64,000 bases of DNA from JANXQG01 sp963719885 (GTDB lineage: Bacteria > Planctomycetota > Planctomycetia > Pirellulales > Thermoguttaceae): assembly GCA_963719885.1 (NCBI GenBank), contig CAVRDP010000035.1, positions 62,001 to 126,000 of the forward strand, written 5' to 3'. Shown piece after piece: positions 10,141 through 18,649 of the stretch. Within the stretch, counting starts at the first letter, position 1, and each line of letters opens with the position of its first letter. The translations under genes and the position numbers were made by a program. Below the pieces are notes generated by a model. The model was given only the letters and a program-made list of their open reading frames with translations. It had not been told where the DNA came from and made no database searches.

Positions 10141-10651
10141 GGCGGATGCTACAGGTTGTTGCAAAGTTTGCATACAGGCCGGGCAGAGTTATTCCGGCCG
10201 CGGTTCCGGGATCCCCCAAAAACCAGCGTAAAGAAGGCATCAACTTCCCCGCCCGCTTCCCACGTGTTGCAAAAAATATATAGTACAGACAATGCCGTGC
10301 GACAAATTCAAGGCTACGAGGCACATGAGAGTCGGTCGACAACTGCTGTCTCCCCACGTCCTCTCTTTTTGCATTACTACCACGTTTCCGGACCTCTCCG
10401 GCCATTTTCCACCCAATCTCCCTCTTCCACCCCCGCAATTCGTCTTTACTTCCCCGCGGGGAATCGGGTATGAACCTATTTCACGGTGCCTTGGTGTAGA
10501 TTCATTCTCTGACCAATCCCCCTCTGGAGACCCCTCACGTGGAAAACGGCGTCGGGCGGTCGAAACTCCTCGGCAAATCCCGTAAATGGATTCTCTATGC
10601 GCGATCCTGGCCGTGTGGCCGCAGAACGCGTTGACAAAGGGCAGGAAGCCT
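10141..10651. other. intergenic stretch without a recognisable gene
   Basis: About 510 bases between the WD40 remnant and the GT2 gene. It is less GC-rich than the flanking genes and has pyrimidine-rich runs. I see no conserved reading frame, RNA gene or strong hairpin. The promoter of the glycosyltransferase set probably lies here. Confidence 0.4.
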
Positions 10652-11506
10652 ATGACCCGATCCGATAGTGCGAAAAATGATGTCGCGACGGCCGCTTGGC
10701 CAGCCGAAACTTCGTTGCATCCGCAGCAGTCCGATCACGACTTTTCGCTCATAATCCCAGCCTTTAACGAAGAAAACCGCCTGCCCTGGACGCTGGCCGA
10801 GTTGCGACGGTTCCTCGACTCCTGGGGCATCGATTACCGCGTGCTGGTGGCCGACGACGGCAGTACCGACCGCACGGCGACCCTCGCCGAGGGGATCGGC
10901 CCGCGATTCTCGACGGTCTCGCTACCGCAGAATCGCGGCAAAGGCGCGGCCGTGCGAAATGCCATGCTCCGCGCCACCGGCGAAGTCGTAGCCTTCACCG
11001 ATGCCGATCTGCCCTTCGAACTGGAATCGCTTCGCGAGGCCTACGACCTGGTACACAACGTACAGTGCGAAGTCGTCTTCGGCGCTCGCGACCTGGCTCA
11101 ATCGACCCATCAGGCCAAGCGCAAGTTGTCACGCACGCTCGCCACGTGGCTCTTCCGCGAGGTGGTCAAGCGGTTGGTCTCGCGCGAAGTTACCGATACC
11201 CAGTGCGGGTTGAAGGCCTTTAGCCTGCGGGCGGCACGCGAAATTTTTTTCCGATTGACGCTGGACGGATTTTCGTTCGATGCGGAAGTCGTGTTTCTCA
11301 CGCAACGACTGGGTTTGCAGTTCCAGCGCATTCCCGTCAACCTCGTACGAGAATATGGTTCGACGCTTTCCTTGTGGCGTCATACGATACCGATGCTCCG
11401 CGACATCGTGGAGTTGTGGTGGCGCAACCGTCGCCTGGAAGAACTGCCGCGGCCGTTGCCCGAAACCGAATCGGTCACCGTGCCCGACCGCCATAAGGCA
11501 GCCTGA
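10652..11506 (+). CDS. family 2 glycosyltransferase, dolichyl/undecaprenyl-phosphate sugar synthase type
   Basis: Transfers a sugar from a nucleotide donor, probably to a polyprenyl phosphate at the cytoplasmic membrane face. GT-A fold motifs are clear: SLIIPAFNEENRLPWTL, VLVADDGSTDRTATLAEG, the metal-binding TDADLPFELESL, and DTQCGLKAFSLRAA, which is characteristic of the DPG/DPM synthase subgroup. The start at 10652 follows GGCAGGAAG; an in-frame ATG at 10586 would add 22 unconserved residues. It is first in a closely spaced set with the HpnK-like deacetylase (17-base gap) and the GT87-GT2 gene, suggesting joint glycolipid or polysaccharide assembly. Confidence 0.88.
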   Translation: MTRSDSAKNDVATAAWPAETSLHPQQSDHDFSLIIPAFNEENRLPWTLAELRRFLDSWGIDYRVLVADDGSTDRTATLAEGIGPRFSTVSLPQNRGKGAAVRNAMLRATGEVVAFTDADLPFELESLREAYDLVHNVQCEVVFGARDLAQSTHQAKRKLSRTLATWLFREVVKRLVSREVTDTQCGLKAFSLRAAREIFFRLTLDGFSFDAEVVFLTQRLGLQFQRIPVNLVREYGSTLSLWRHTIPMLRDIVELWWRNRRLEELPRPLPETESVTVPDRHKAA

Positions 11507-11523
11507 AAACGAAGCGTGCCGCA

Positions 11524-12567
11524 ATGGGAACAGCAATCATGGCCAGGCCGGAATCCAGCGCCGACCCAAAGGGTGCCCGGCCTTCGCCCATGGGCCAATC
11601 GCCGGCCCGCCGGATCGCCCTGCATGCCGACGATCTGGGCATGAACCCGGCAGTTACCGACGGCATTTTTCAAGGGTTCGAACAGGGCCTGCTCACCAGC
11701 ACGTCGCTGTTGAGCAATGCACCCGACGCCGCACGGGCGTTGGATCGCTGGCAGCAATTGGAATCGCGCCGCGCGGCTGGCAGCCTGGAATCGACAGCCC
11801 GGCGGCAGCGGTTGCAAGATCCTGACCAGCCGTTCGAGCTGGGCATCCACTTGAATCTGACCCAAGGCCGTCCGCTGACTGTCGGGCGTTATCCGGCCGC
11901 GTTGCTCGATGCCAACGGTTGTTTCCCCGGGATTTTCGGCCTATTCAGGCGGCTGCGACGAAGTGGCGAGTCCGTGGCCCGGGCAATCGAGGTGGAATTG
12001 ACCTGCCAAGTTCAGTTCATGCTCGATCGAGGACATCAGCCCACGCATCTGAACGGCCACCAGTACATCGAGATGTTGCCCTTGGTGGGCCGCATCGTGG
12101 AGTCGCTGCTGAAAAAATTCCGCATTCCCGTCGTCCGCGTCGCCTGGGAGCAGTCGTGGCGGCAGTCATATACCTGGCCGGGCATCAGCACGAGCCAATG
12201 GCTGATCGGCGGATTGAAAAAGTTCTACGCCGGCCGCTTCCGCCGGCAAATGCTCGGCAACAAGGTCTTCTTTGCCGACGCATTCTTCGGCACGATGACC
12301 GCCGGTACAACGTTGGTAGAGACACTTCGCGCGTTTCTGGCGGCCGTGTGCGATTTCCAGCTTGCCGAAGTCGGTTTGCACCCCAGCGCCAGGCCGGCGG
12401 GCACCATGTACCCATGGTCGGCGGCAAAAGCGGCCGACGGTTGGCACGATCCTCTGGCGCTTATGCGGCCCCACGAACTGGCGATGGTCGTCTCTGTCGA
12501 ACTGGAAGAACTGCTTGCGGCCCGCGGTTGTTGTTTGGGCCGGCTTGGCCGCGCTGGCACGACGTAG
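11524..12567 (+). CDS. ChbG/HpnK (YdjC-like) carbohydrate deacetylase carrying hairpin-encoded residues
   Basis: Metal-dependent deacetylase of N-acetylated sugars; HpnK members act in hopanoid glycolipid maturation. Family motifs are IALHADDLGMNPAVTDGI (metal-binding DD), ELGIHLNLTQGRPL and HLNGHQYIEMLP. Near residue 293 the normally short turn after VGLHPS is filled by AGTMYPWSAA, encoded by a copy of the dispersed hairpin (12398-12420), before DGWHDPLALMRPHEL resumes the family sequence. The N-terminal 30 residues are a poorly conserved extension that covers a related GACCC/GGGT hairpin (11562-11579). Its neighbours are both glycosyltransferases, supporting a role in glycolipid or polysaccharide processing. 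Confidence 0.85.
   Translation: MGTAIMARPESSADPKGARPSPMGQSPARRIALHADDLGMNPAVTDGIFQGFEQGLLTSTSLLSNAPDAARALDRWQQLESRRAAGSLESTARRQRLQDPDQPFELGIHLNLTQGRPLTVGRYPAALLDANGCFPGIFGLFRRLRRSGESVARAIEVELTCQVQFMLDRGHQPTHLNGHQYIEMLPLVGRIVESLLKKFRIPVVRVAWEQSWRQSYTWPGISTSQWLIGGLKKFYAGRFRRQMLGNKVFFADAFFGTMTAGTTLVETLRAFLAAVCDFQLAEVGLHPSARPAGTMYPWSAAKAADGWHDPLALMRPHELAMVVSVELEELLAARGCCLGRLGRAGTT
11562..11579 (-). repeat. possible degenerate GTAC-core hairpin member
   Basis: The flanks CG-ACC and GGTGCCCG of the family are kept around ACCC-AAA-GGGT, but the GTAC core is missing. It lies in the non-conserved N-terminus of the deacetylase. Membership is uncertain. Confidence 0.35.
12398..12420 (+). repeat. GTAC-core hairpin element, copy A2 (inside deacetylase gene)
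   Basis: Arms ACCATG and CATGGT enclose loop TACC, with flanks CGGGC and CG. It is in the same strand and reading frame as copy A1 and gives the same peptide. Confidence 0.78.
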
Positions 12568-12574
12568 GTTCTGT

Positions 12575-14536
12575 ATGGACCCTAACCAACGAAACGAACA
12601 TATAAGCAGGGCTGTCCACAGACTGGCGATCGGCCTCTGGCTGGTCCTGGCCGTCGTGATCGCCGGAAAGACCCTGCAGAATCCGGAAAACCACAGCACC
12701 TATCCGCTGTTTCACGATGCGTCGCTGGCGTGGTGGAACGGCGTGAACGTGTATGACCGCGATGTATTTGAGCGCGATTATCGCTACGGACCGTCGTTCG
12801 CCATGGTCCTGGGGCCGATTGCCTGGCTGCCGTACGAAATTGGCGCCGTGTTCTGGGCGCTGATGAACGTCGGAGTTGCCTTCTGCGCGATCCGGGCTTT
12901 GGCCCAGCGAATTTTGCCGGGCATGCAATCGCCGCTGGCCAGAAACTTGTTGCTGGCCGTTTCGATATTTCCCTGTACGCACTGCCTGTATTCGAGCCAG
13001 ACGAACTTGCTGGTTTTTTCGCTGGTGGCGTTTGCGGCGACCGCAATCCTTGATGAGCGTTGGTGGCTGGCCGCCTTGCTGCTGGCGATTCCCGTACACA
13101 TCAAGGTTTGGCCGCTGGCCGCGGCCTTGCTGCTGGCCGCATGTTGGCCGCGTCGATTGGCGTGGCGGCTGCCGATGGCCCTGGCGGCCGTTGCCGCCCT
13201 GCCGCTGTTGGCGAAACCGCCGGCATGGGTATTCCAGCAGTATGTCCAGTGGTATCGGCTTCTCGTCGGTCCCGCGCAGTTCCGCCATACCTACCGCGAC
13301 GCCTGGACGATTTGGGAACTGATTTCCTCGGCGGTCGATCCGCGGCGGCAGCCACCGACGTGGTACACTGTGCTGCAACTGGCGACGGCGGCGGCGGTCC
13401 TGGGGCTCTGCCTTTGGCAAACGAGCCGAGTGCTCCCACAACGCAGGGTCCTTTTCGTGCTTGCTTGCTGGACTTCATGGCAACTGGTCTTTGGGCCGGG
13501 AACCGAACGGAACACGTTCGCGCTGATTGCCCCGCTGACGAGTTGGGCGTTGGTCGTCGCCGTACTGGAGAAACGGGCGCCTTGGTTCATGGGATTCAGC
13601 TTTTTTCTTACGGTTCTCGCCGCTGTAGGTGGGGTTGAGGATCTCTTTCCCTGGCTCAAGGCCCTGCACCCCGTCGGCGTTCTCTTGTTTTTCGCATGGT
13701 TCTTGTGGTGGAATTTAGAGCAACCCCGGATGACCGAGCCGCTCGCCATCTCGGCCTGCATCATCTGCAAGAACGCCGCAGACAAAATCGGTCTTGCCCT
13801 CGATTCACTTGCCTGGTGCGACGAGATCGTTGTCGTCGATTCCGGCTCGACGGATGATACCGTCAAAGTCTGCCAATCCCACCCCAGCGGCAAGGTACGC
13901 GTGCTCTTTAATGCCTGGCCGGGCTTCAACCCGCAGCGGCAGTTCGCTGCCAATCAGTGCCGTAACGCGTGGGTGCTGATGCTGGATGACGACGAGGAAT
14001 GTTCCGACGAGTTGCGGCGCGAGTTGCAGTCGCTCGCCCCCGCTGCCGTGGAGCAGGTGGCGATTTTCAAGATGCCGCGACAGAATTTCGTCGCCCAACG
14101 GCACGTTCGCTGCTGGGGGCCCGACTACCAAACGCGCTTCATCCATCGTGAGCACGTACAATGGGATTCGCGCAGCTCGCCGGAAATCCGCACCCCCACC
14201 CCCGGATTCACCACGTCGCGCCTCAGTGGGCCGCTGTTGCACAACCGTCTCCGGCCCTATCAACCTTCCGATTTCAACGAGGGGGCGCGGCGGGCGATGA
14301 AAGTCGCGGATCTCGTCCGCCACATGCAGCGCAAGGGCAAACGCGCCGGCTTCGTCAACCTGCTGCTGGACCCGCTCTTCACGTTTTTCAAGTACTATGT
14401 TCTGCGCGGGGGCTTTCTCGATGGTCGCTTCGGCTTGGTCATCGCCTACAAGACGACCATCGGCGCGATGCTCAAATACAGCGTGCTCTACGGCAAAGAG
14501 TTGGATCGGGAACCAAACGGAACACGTTCGCGCTGA
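12575..14536 (+). CDS. fused GT87-type mannosyltransferase and family 2 glycosyltransferase
   Basis: Two proteins in one open frame. Residues 1 to about 385 are a multi-pass membrane GT87/DUF2029-type transferase that uses polyprenyl-phosphate sugars (about ten hydrophobic segments; DYRYGPSFAMVLGPIAWLPY). From Met 386 (13730) a soluble GT2 domain follows: SACIICKNAADKIGLALDSL, EIVVVDSGSTDDTV, WVLMLDDDEEC, then a C-terminal hydrophobic segment. No stop separates them, so this is either a true fusion or a lost stop. The last eight residues and the stop codon lie in a 47-base copy (14507-14553) of an internal segment (13497-13543), so the original 3' end may have been replaced. The start follows the deacetylase stop by seven bases. 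Confidence 0.82.
   Translation: MDPNQRNEHISRAVHRLAIGLWLVLAVVIAGKTLQNPENHSTYPLFHDASLAWWNGVNVYDRDVFERDYRYGPSFAMVLGPIAWLPYEIGAVFWALMNVGVAFCAIRALAQRILPGMQSPLARNLLLAVSIFPCTHCLYSSQTNLLVFSLVAFAATAILDERWWLAALLLAIPVHIKVWPLAAALLLAACWPRRLAWRLPMALAAVAALPLLAKPPAWVFQQYVQWYRLLVGPAQFRHTYRDAWTIWELISSAVDPRRQPPTWYTVLQLATAAAVLGLCLWQTSRVLPQRRVLFVLACWTSWQLVFGPGTERNTFALIAPLTSWALVVAVLEKRAPWFMGFSFFLTVLAAVGGVEDLFPWLKALHPVGVLLFFAWFLWWNLEQPRMTEPLAISACIICKNAADKIGLALDSLAWCDEIVVVDSGSTDDTVKVCQSHPSGKVRVLFNAWPGFNPQRQFAANQCRNAWVLMLDDDEECSDELRRELQSLAPAAVEQVAIFKMPRQNFVAQRHVRCWGPDYQTRFIHREHVQWDSRSSPEIRTPTPGFTTSRLSGPLLHNRLRPYQPSDFNEGARRAMKVADLVRHMQRKGKRAGFVNLLLDPLFTFFKYYVLRGGFLDGRFGLVIAYKTTIGAMLKYSVLYGKELDREPNGTRSR
13497..13543 (+). 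repeat. 47-base direct duplication, copy 1 (internal to the GT87 part)
   Basis: Begins CGGGAACCGAACGG and ends TGACGAGT. It differs from copy 2 at 14507-14553 at only two or three positions and here encodes the in-frame peptide GTERNTFALIAPLTS. Confidence 0.85.
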
Positions 14537-14553
14537 TTGCCCCCCTGACGAGC
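14507..14553 (+). repeat. 47-base direct duplication, copy 2 (end of the GT2 part)
   Basis: Begins CGGGAACCAAACGG and ends TGACGAGC. It is read in a different frame from copy 1 and supplies the TGA at 14534-14536. Confidence 0.85.
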
Positions 14554-14589
14554 TAAGAACCGGCCGAAGAAGAACTTCCGTGGATTCGC

Positions 14590-14670
14590 TAGGGTGGCAA
14601 CTTCACGCGGCCGATTGCTATTGCCCTGCTGCTACGGCTTTGTGACGGCCGCGTGAAGGCATGCCACCCA
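14590..14670. repeat. intergenic inverted repeat behind the GT gene
   Basis: Arms GGGTGGCAACTTCACGCGG and its near complement (with a CAT insertion) around a 34-base loop. It lies in the 318-base gap before rpsR and could act as a terminator. No gene is seen in the gap. Confidence 0.7.
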
Positions 14671-14854
14671 TGTCGGGGGGGCAAGGATCGGTTTCCTCGG
14701 CCCGAGGCGACGCACCGAAAGCGTTTCGTTATTGCCCCGGCTTGTTTTCCTGCCAATACTTGATAAACTTAACGGTTTCCCTCATACGCCCACGAATGCT
14801 CAGGGTGGGGGAGAATAGCGTCTCACGAACCAATTTACCCGTAACTGAATCCTC

Positions 14855-15130
14855 ATGGCACGTAAGCTTCAGGTCAATCGCATCAGCAAGCGCCGCACGA
14901 AGACCAAGATCCGCGGCAAGAAGAAGGATCCCCTGTTCGTCGAGGGCCAGCGTCCGCGCCCGATGTACGTCGATTACAAGAATCTCGAACTGCTGAAGAA
15001 GCTCATCAACCGTCAAGGCAAGATCATCAGCCGGCGGAAGAGCGGCTGCACGGCCGTCAGCCAGCACGCCGTCACCGACGCGATCAAGCGAGCTCGCTTC
15101 ATGGCCTTGCTGCCCTATGTCGGCGAATAG
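14855..15130 (+). CDS. rpsR: 30S ribosomal protein S18
   Basis: Component of the 30S platform that pairs with S6. The 91 residues show the S18 core: YVDYKNLELLKKLINRQGKI followed by SRRKSG and AVSQHAVTDAIKRARFMALL. The Lys/Arg-rich N-terminus (RKLQVNRISKRRTKTKIRGK) is typical. It stands alone, without rpsF or rplI nearby, which differs from the arrangement in many bacteria. Confidence 0.95.
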   Translation: MARKLQVNRISKRRTKTKIRGKKKDPLFVEGQRPRPMYVDYKNLELLKKLINRQGKIISRRKSGCTAVSQHAVTDAIKRARFMALLPYVGE

Positions 15131-15131
15131 G

Positions 15132-15220
15132 GCAGGGAGCTTGGAGCGGGGAGCAGGGAGTAATGCATTCCTGCTCTTCGTCTTCTTGCTCCCCGCTCCC
15201 TGCTCCAAGCTCCCTGCTCC
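15132..15220. repeat. intergenic hairpin, GCAGGGAGCTTGGAGCGGGG type
   Basis: Purine-rich left arm GCAGGGAGCTTGGAGCGGGG and pyrimidine-rich complement on the right, with a loop of about 27 bases, directly behind rpsR. A possible terminator and a dispersed repeat. Confidence 0.75.
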
Positions 15221-15405
15221 TTCGCAAATGCACCGCATGGGGTATTCTCCTAACCCCAATTCTCAGCCTATGATTGTGTTGGGTGGTTTTTTTCGGCCCT
15301 TTTGCGCCGGCAAGCAGCCGATCCGTCCAATCAGCAAGCAACTGTGCAGCGAATCGCTTTTTGTTTTGCCATTTTTTCATACTAGCCTCTGAAAGAGTAC
15401 GTACC

Positions 15406-15603
15406 ATGCCGTTCGTTCAATGGTTTGGGGGGATCCCGTCCAAGGTCCACATTGCCTCGAACCGCCTGAAAACCTTGTGTGACAGGCCCATTCCCAGCAA
15501 CGCCACCGAGACCACGAAGCCGCCGCGGGACGTTACCAAGATGTGTAAGGCCTGCCGGAAGATCGAGCAAGAAGAGAAACCATTTCAGGAATTCCTCCGC
15601 TGA
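15406..15603 (+). CDS. small CxxC protein of unknown function
   Basis: 65 residues, starting at an ATG. A charged C-terminal helix carries a CKAC pair (DVTKMCKACRKIEQEEK), which could bind a metal or form a disulfide. There is no signal peptide or recognised domain. It lies between rpsR and the DUF167 gene on the same strand. Confidence 0.55.
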   Translation: MPFVQWFGGIPSKVHIASNRLKTLCDRPIPSNATETTKPPRDVTKMCKACRKIEQEEKPFQEFLR

Positions 15604-15696
15604 GCCTACAGTCTCCGGGGCGTCGAGGCCGATAAGACGCATTTTGATCGAACGCGTCGCCGGCTACCGTTCCTAGGCAGCCTCGGAAAGCGGCCC

Positions 15697-16083
15697 ATGC
15701 CTGATCTGCTCGAACTTCAACTTCATCCCGATGGCGCCGTCCTTTCCGTGCGGGCCCAGCCTGGTTCGCGGCGGAACGAGGTCCGCGGCATTCAAGACGG
15801 CGCTTTGAAGGTCTGCGTCACGCAGGCACCGGAAAAAGGCAAGGCCAACAAGGCCATCGTCGAAGTCTTGGCCAAGTGGCTGGGAGTGCGGAAATCGCAG
15901 ATCGAACTGATCTCCGGCGAGACGGGTTCCCGCAAGAAGTTCCTCGTCCGTGAGATCGAAAAAGAGGACCTAGCCGGACGGATCAGCGCAAGGTTGACAG
16001 AAAAAGCCGGTACACAGGCGACAGAGATAGAGGAGAAGAACCACAAAATACACGAACTACACGAAAAGAAGAGATCCCATTGA
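15697..16083 (+). CDS. DUF167 (YggU-type) protein with repeat-derived C-terminus
   Basis: Small conserved protein of unknown biochemical role. The core of about 95 residues contains the DUF167 signature VRAQPGSRRNEVRGIQDGAL, then APEKGKANKAIVEVLAKWLG and SGETGSRKKFLV. The last 25 or so residues (KNHKIHELHEKKRSH) are encoded by the left arm of an ACCACGAA-type intergenic repeat, meaning the natural stop has been overrun by a repeat. Confidence 0.88.
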   Translation: MPDLLELQLHPDGAVLSVRAQPGSRRNEVRGIQDGALKVCVTQAPEKGKANKAIVEVLAKWLGVRKSQIELISGETGSRKKFLVREIEKEDLAGRISARLTEKAGTQATEIEEKNHKIHELHEKKRSH

Positions 16084-16122
16084 AGAATTCTTTCGTGTGT
16101 TTCGTGTCTTTCGTGGTTCCCA
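16036..16122. repeat. ACCACGAA/TTCGTGGT intergenic repeat, copy 1
   Basis: Left arm with ACCACAAAATACACGAACT and right arm TTTCGTGTCTTTCGTGGTT around a loop. The left arm is translated as the DUF167 tail. Similar copies lie near 34421 and, interrupted by a hairpin element, near 61568. Confidence 0.75.
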
Positions 16123-16172
16123 ATTTTCCGTTTGGGTTTCCATGGTTCCGTAGAGATCTTTTTGCCTTGATT

Positions 16173-16712
16173 TCAGAACCACAACCGCACGCCGCCGATC
16201 AGCCCGTTCCAATGCACGCTGCCGATGTCGGTGTACTCGTAACCGGTACTGATCAGCAGATGGCCGTTGATTCGATCGAGGTTGTCGAAGGCCCCGACAT
16301 AATCCGCGTCAAGTCGGACCGCAAACGGAAAGGTCTCTGGAGGATCCGTCGTGTCGTCGTAGGGGAATTGATGATAATCGACGAAGTTGTAGTTGTCGTT
16401 CAAGAGAAAATGCGGAACCCAAATTGGCGACGAAAGGGCCATGCCGGCCATCTTCGCAAAGTAGAGAAAAATGTCTTCTTTCAGTTCGTCGAGCGGCGAA
16501 TCGTTGTCCGCGTCGCCGCAGGAATTCCGGGACGCCGATGACTGCGATGGTGAAGACGCTGCCGGAGCCGGCGACGGCCCCTCGCGGACGTCGTTGCGAA
16601 TCGTCTCCAAGGTCTGCGCACGAAGCGACGCGGTTGCGCCAAGCAGCAACAGGCCCGTTGCCACGGAAACCGCACGGAAACCCCAAGCGACTTTGCATGG
16701 AATCGCAGCCAT
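16173..16712 (-). CDS. secreted protein, possibly a shortened outer-membrane-barrel protein
   Basis: 180 residues, not recognised. A signal peptide is clear (RAVSVATGLLLLGATASLRA), followed by a Ser/Pro/Ala-rich segment and aromatic, alternating sequences such as PIWVPHFLLNDNYNFVDY and the C-terminal WNGLIGGVRLWF. A final Phe and amphipathic strands fit an outer-membrane or surface protein, but the length is short for a barrel. An internal deletion is possible and cannot be shown here. Confidence 0.5.
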   Translation of the reverse strand: MAAIPCKVAWGFRAVSVATGLLLLGATASLRAQTLETIRNDVREGPSPAPAASSPSQSSASRNSCGDADNDSPLDELKEDIFLYFAKMAGMALSSPIWVPHFLLNDNYNFVDYHQFPYDDTTDPPETFPFAVRLDADYVGAFDNLDRINGHLLISTGYEYTDIGSVHWNGLIGGVRLWF

Positions 16713-17048
16713 GGCTCAACCCCGAGGTTATTGCCGACGCTGAACTGAATCCCAGACGAGGGGCGAATACTAACATATCCCGACCGCAGAGGCAAGAGCA
16801 ACTGTCGCAAAAGAAGGGTTGTTCGCTCAACTGGAAACGCTGATTTGTTCCAGCGTAAGCCCTTCGGAACGAGTTCTTCTGCCCTTATTGGCAACCAAAA
16901 CGCGCGATACTACCTTGACCGAGGATTGCCTTGCACTTCCCCCTGCCCGACCCAACCCCTGGTATCCGCGCGGCTAGTCCCATCCCACATTTTGTAGCGC
17001 GGGCGCCACTTGCACAAAATCTGAACGTGTGTATACTAATTGCAGTCC
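16713..17048. other. intergenic stretch without a recognisable gene
   Basis: About 335 bases between divergent genes, so it probably carries both promoters. I see no hairpin, repeat family member or RNA gene. Confidence 0.4.
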
Positions 17049-17376
17049 ATGGCTCGGGCGGTTGCCCGCCAGGCCCCGGCTGCACCGGGGCTCCGTAACG
17101 ACCGGAGTTTCTTACTGAAAGAAGCCAACCCCCACTTCGCCGCGCGGCGGGCGGAGAAGGCGGCCTTGCTCCCCCGCGCCGCCCAACTCGCCGCAGAGGG
17201 CCGCTCCTAGGGGGGAAATCGCCGACGCGCTCGGCGTCGCCAAGTCGACCGTCTGCCAATGGCTCCGCGGGCGGCCGCTGGGCCGCGCCGCCGCCAAGGC
17301 CCTGGGCACCCCGCGGATGACCGCCAAGCTGGCCGCCCGCTTCGAGTCGCTGTACCAGATGAAGGATGAAGGATGA
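17049..17376 (+). CDS. small HTH DNA-binding protein (frame break near 17200)
   Basis: The first part runs from ATG 17049 and ends in ANPHFAARRAEKAALLPRAA then QLAAEGRS and a stop at 17208. One frame over, the text continues as GEIADALGVAKSTVCQWLRG, a helix-turn-helix of the type seen in resolvase-like or small planctomycete regulators. Restoring one CG at about 17200 gives AAEGRAPRGEIADALGV and a continuous protein of about 109 residues. The C-terminus runs into a GATGAAGG-type simple repeat, so the last residues are repeat-derived. Confidence 0.55.
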
Positions 17377-17450
17377 AAGATGAGGGATGAAAGATGAGGG
17401 ATGAGAGATGAGGGATGAGAGATGAAGGATGAGAGATGAAGGGGAGACGC
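17359..17450. repeat. purine-rich GATGA(A/G)GG microsatellite
   Basis: About 90 bases of imperfect 7-12-base units such as ATGAAGG and ATGAGGG. The complementary kind of sequence lies at 63171-63220, next to the second copy of the 260-base element. Confidence 0.8.
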
Positions 17451-17475
17451 GGAGATGGAGAGACGCGGGGAGCAA

Positions 17476-17522
17476 TCCGCCCTCACACCCGGCCCCTCTC
17501 CCGAGTACGGGCGAGGGGAGCA
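17476..17522 (-). repeat. CCCTCTCCC/GGGAGAGGG hairpin repeat, copy 1
   Basis: Contains CCCCTCTCCCG, loop AGTA, CGGGCGAGGGG. This is a dispersed repeat type; other copies lie at 39366, 51884 and 62424. Confidence 0.75.
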
Positions 17523-17719
17523 GGATGAAGGAGGACGTGCTGGTGCCGATGCGCGCATTTCCCGTGGATAGAGGGGAAGTTTCTGGCTCTTTTGCTGTTC
17601 ACTGTCCACTACATTCCAAAATAATGCAAATCGTTGCAGACCAACGGCTTGCGAGCCAAGCTGCCTGCCGCCCGGGTGGTTGCCACTGTATCATTTGCCG
17701 TTCTCCTGCGTATTATTCG

Positions 17720-18000
17720 TAAGGGGATTCCCTGCGCGGAGGCTATGCGGAAAGTTTGCCAAATTATTTGCTTGGCGCATGGCCCCGCGTGTAGGGGATC
17801 GAATCGCGATTTTCGGCCAAGACCCGCACCCCCAATTTGGCAAAGATGGTTCATGACGTTGCCCGGCCAGAAAAGCCGCTGAATACGGTTTTCACCGCGG
17901 TTTTCCAGGACGAATGCAGGAAGAATGACCGGTGGAGGAGGCGAATTTGGACCACACCGTGATAGACCAAGATTTTTTTGTTGAATGCCGGAAGGAAGGA
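17720..18000 (+). repeat. about 260-base conserved intergenic element, copy 1
   Basis: Shares a chain of blocks with an inverted copy at 63225-63480: TTATTTGCTTGGCGCA, CGATTTTCGGCCAA, GGAGGAGGCGA, TTTGGACCACACCGTGATAG, then a T-tract, GTTGAATGCCGGAA and a GGAAGGAGAAGG purine tail. Between the blocks the copies have diverged. I recognise no named family. On the minus strand both copies keep an open frame beginning GIQQKNLGLSRCGP. Confidence 0.7.
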
Positions 18001-18092
18001 GAAGGGGAGATGGGGAGACGCGGATATGGGGAGACGTGGAGAAGGGGAGAAGGGGAAAAAGGGCGAGGGGAGACGCGGAGAAAGGGAAGACG

Positions 18093-18122
18093 TTGATTTT
18101 GGACCACACCGTGCTGGACCGG
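18093..18122 (+). repeat. TGGACC direct-repeat motif (GGACCACACCGTG)
   Basis: GATTTTGGACCACACCGTG followed by CTGGACC, so TGGACC appears twice at a 15-base period. The same motif ends both 260-base elements and recurs near 61989-62023. Confidence 0.6.
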
Positions 18123-18431
18123 GCGAGAGAGTCCCGCCCTGCTGAAGCGCATGATGGGAAAGCACTTGCGACGATTTTGCCGGACCAGGAGAGGCAGCGG
18201 GAACTATTTCAGGCAATATGTCCGGCGTCGGGAATAACTTTGCATAGTTACGGCGAATAACGCGTGGATACGGTATTACATCTTTGGCAATTCGCTTCTG
18301 CGGCGCGGCTAGTCAACCGCGCCGCGCGGTCCGGGGCAGGGAACGTCACCTGCTCCGGCCAAGGCATCGGACTGGACACGCGGCAGGCAATGTCCGGGCA
18401 TGGAGAGAAAAAGGAAAGACGGGGGGGTAAA

Positions 18432-18506
18432 GGAACGCTAATAATCACTAATTACCGCTAATAAGAGAAGATTAGATTAGTGTTAATCAGCGGAGATTAG
18501 TGTTCC
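18432..18506. repeat. GGAACnCTAAT / ATTAGTGTTCC inverted repeat
   Basis: GGAACGCTAATAATCACTAA on the left and GATTAGTGTTCC on the right, with inner CGCTAAT/ATTAG repeats. An AT-rich hairpin in a gene-free, repeat-dense stretch. Confidence 0.7.
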
Positions 18507-18649
18507 AGGAACTCTCCCCATACAAAGGCCCGCACGCTCAATTCCATACTATTTGGAGATCGACTAGAAAAAACGGAATTTCTTGACTGAGCGTCCTCGG
18601 CCTCTTGGGAAGAAGGCAAGCGAAATTGCCTAAATTACCAAGTAGGAGC

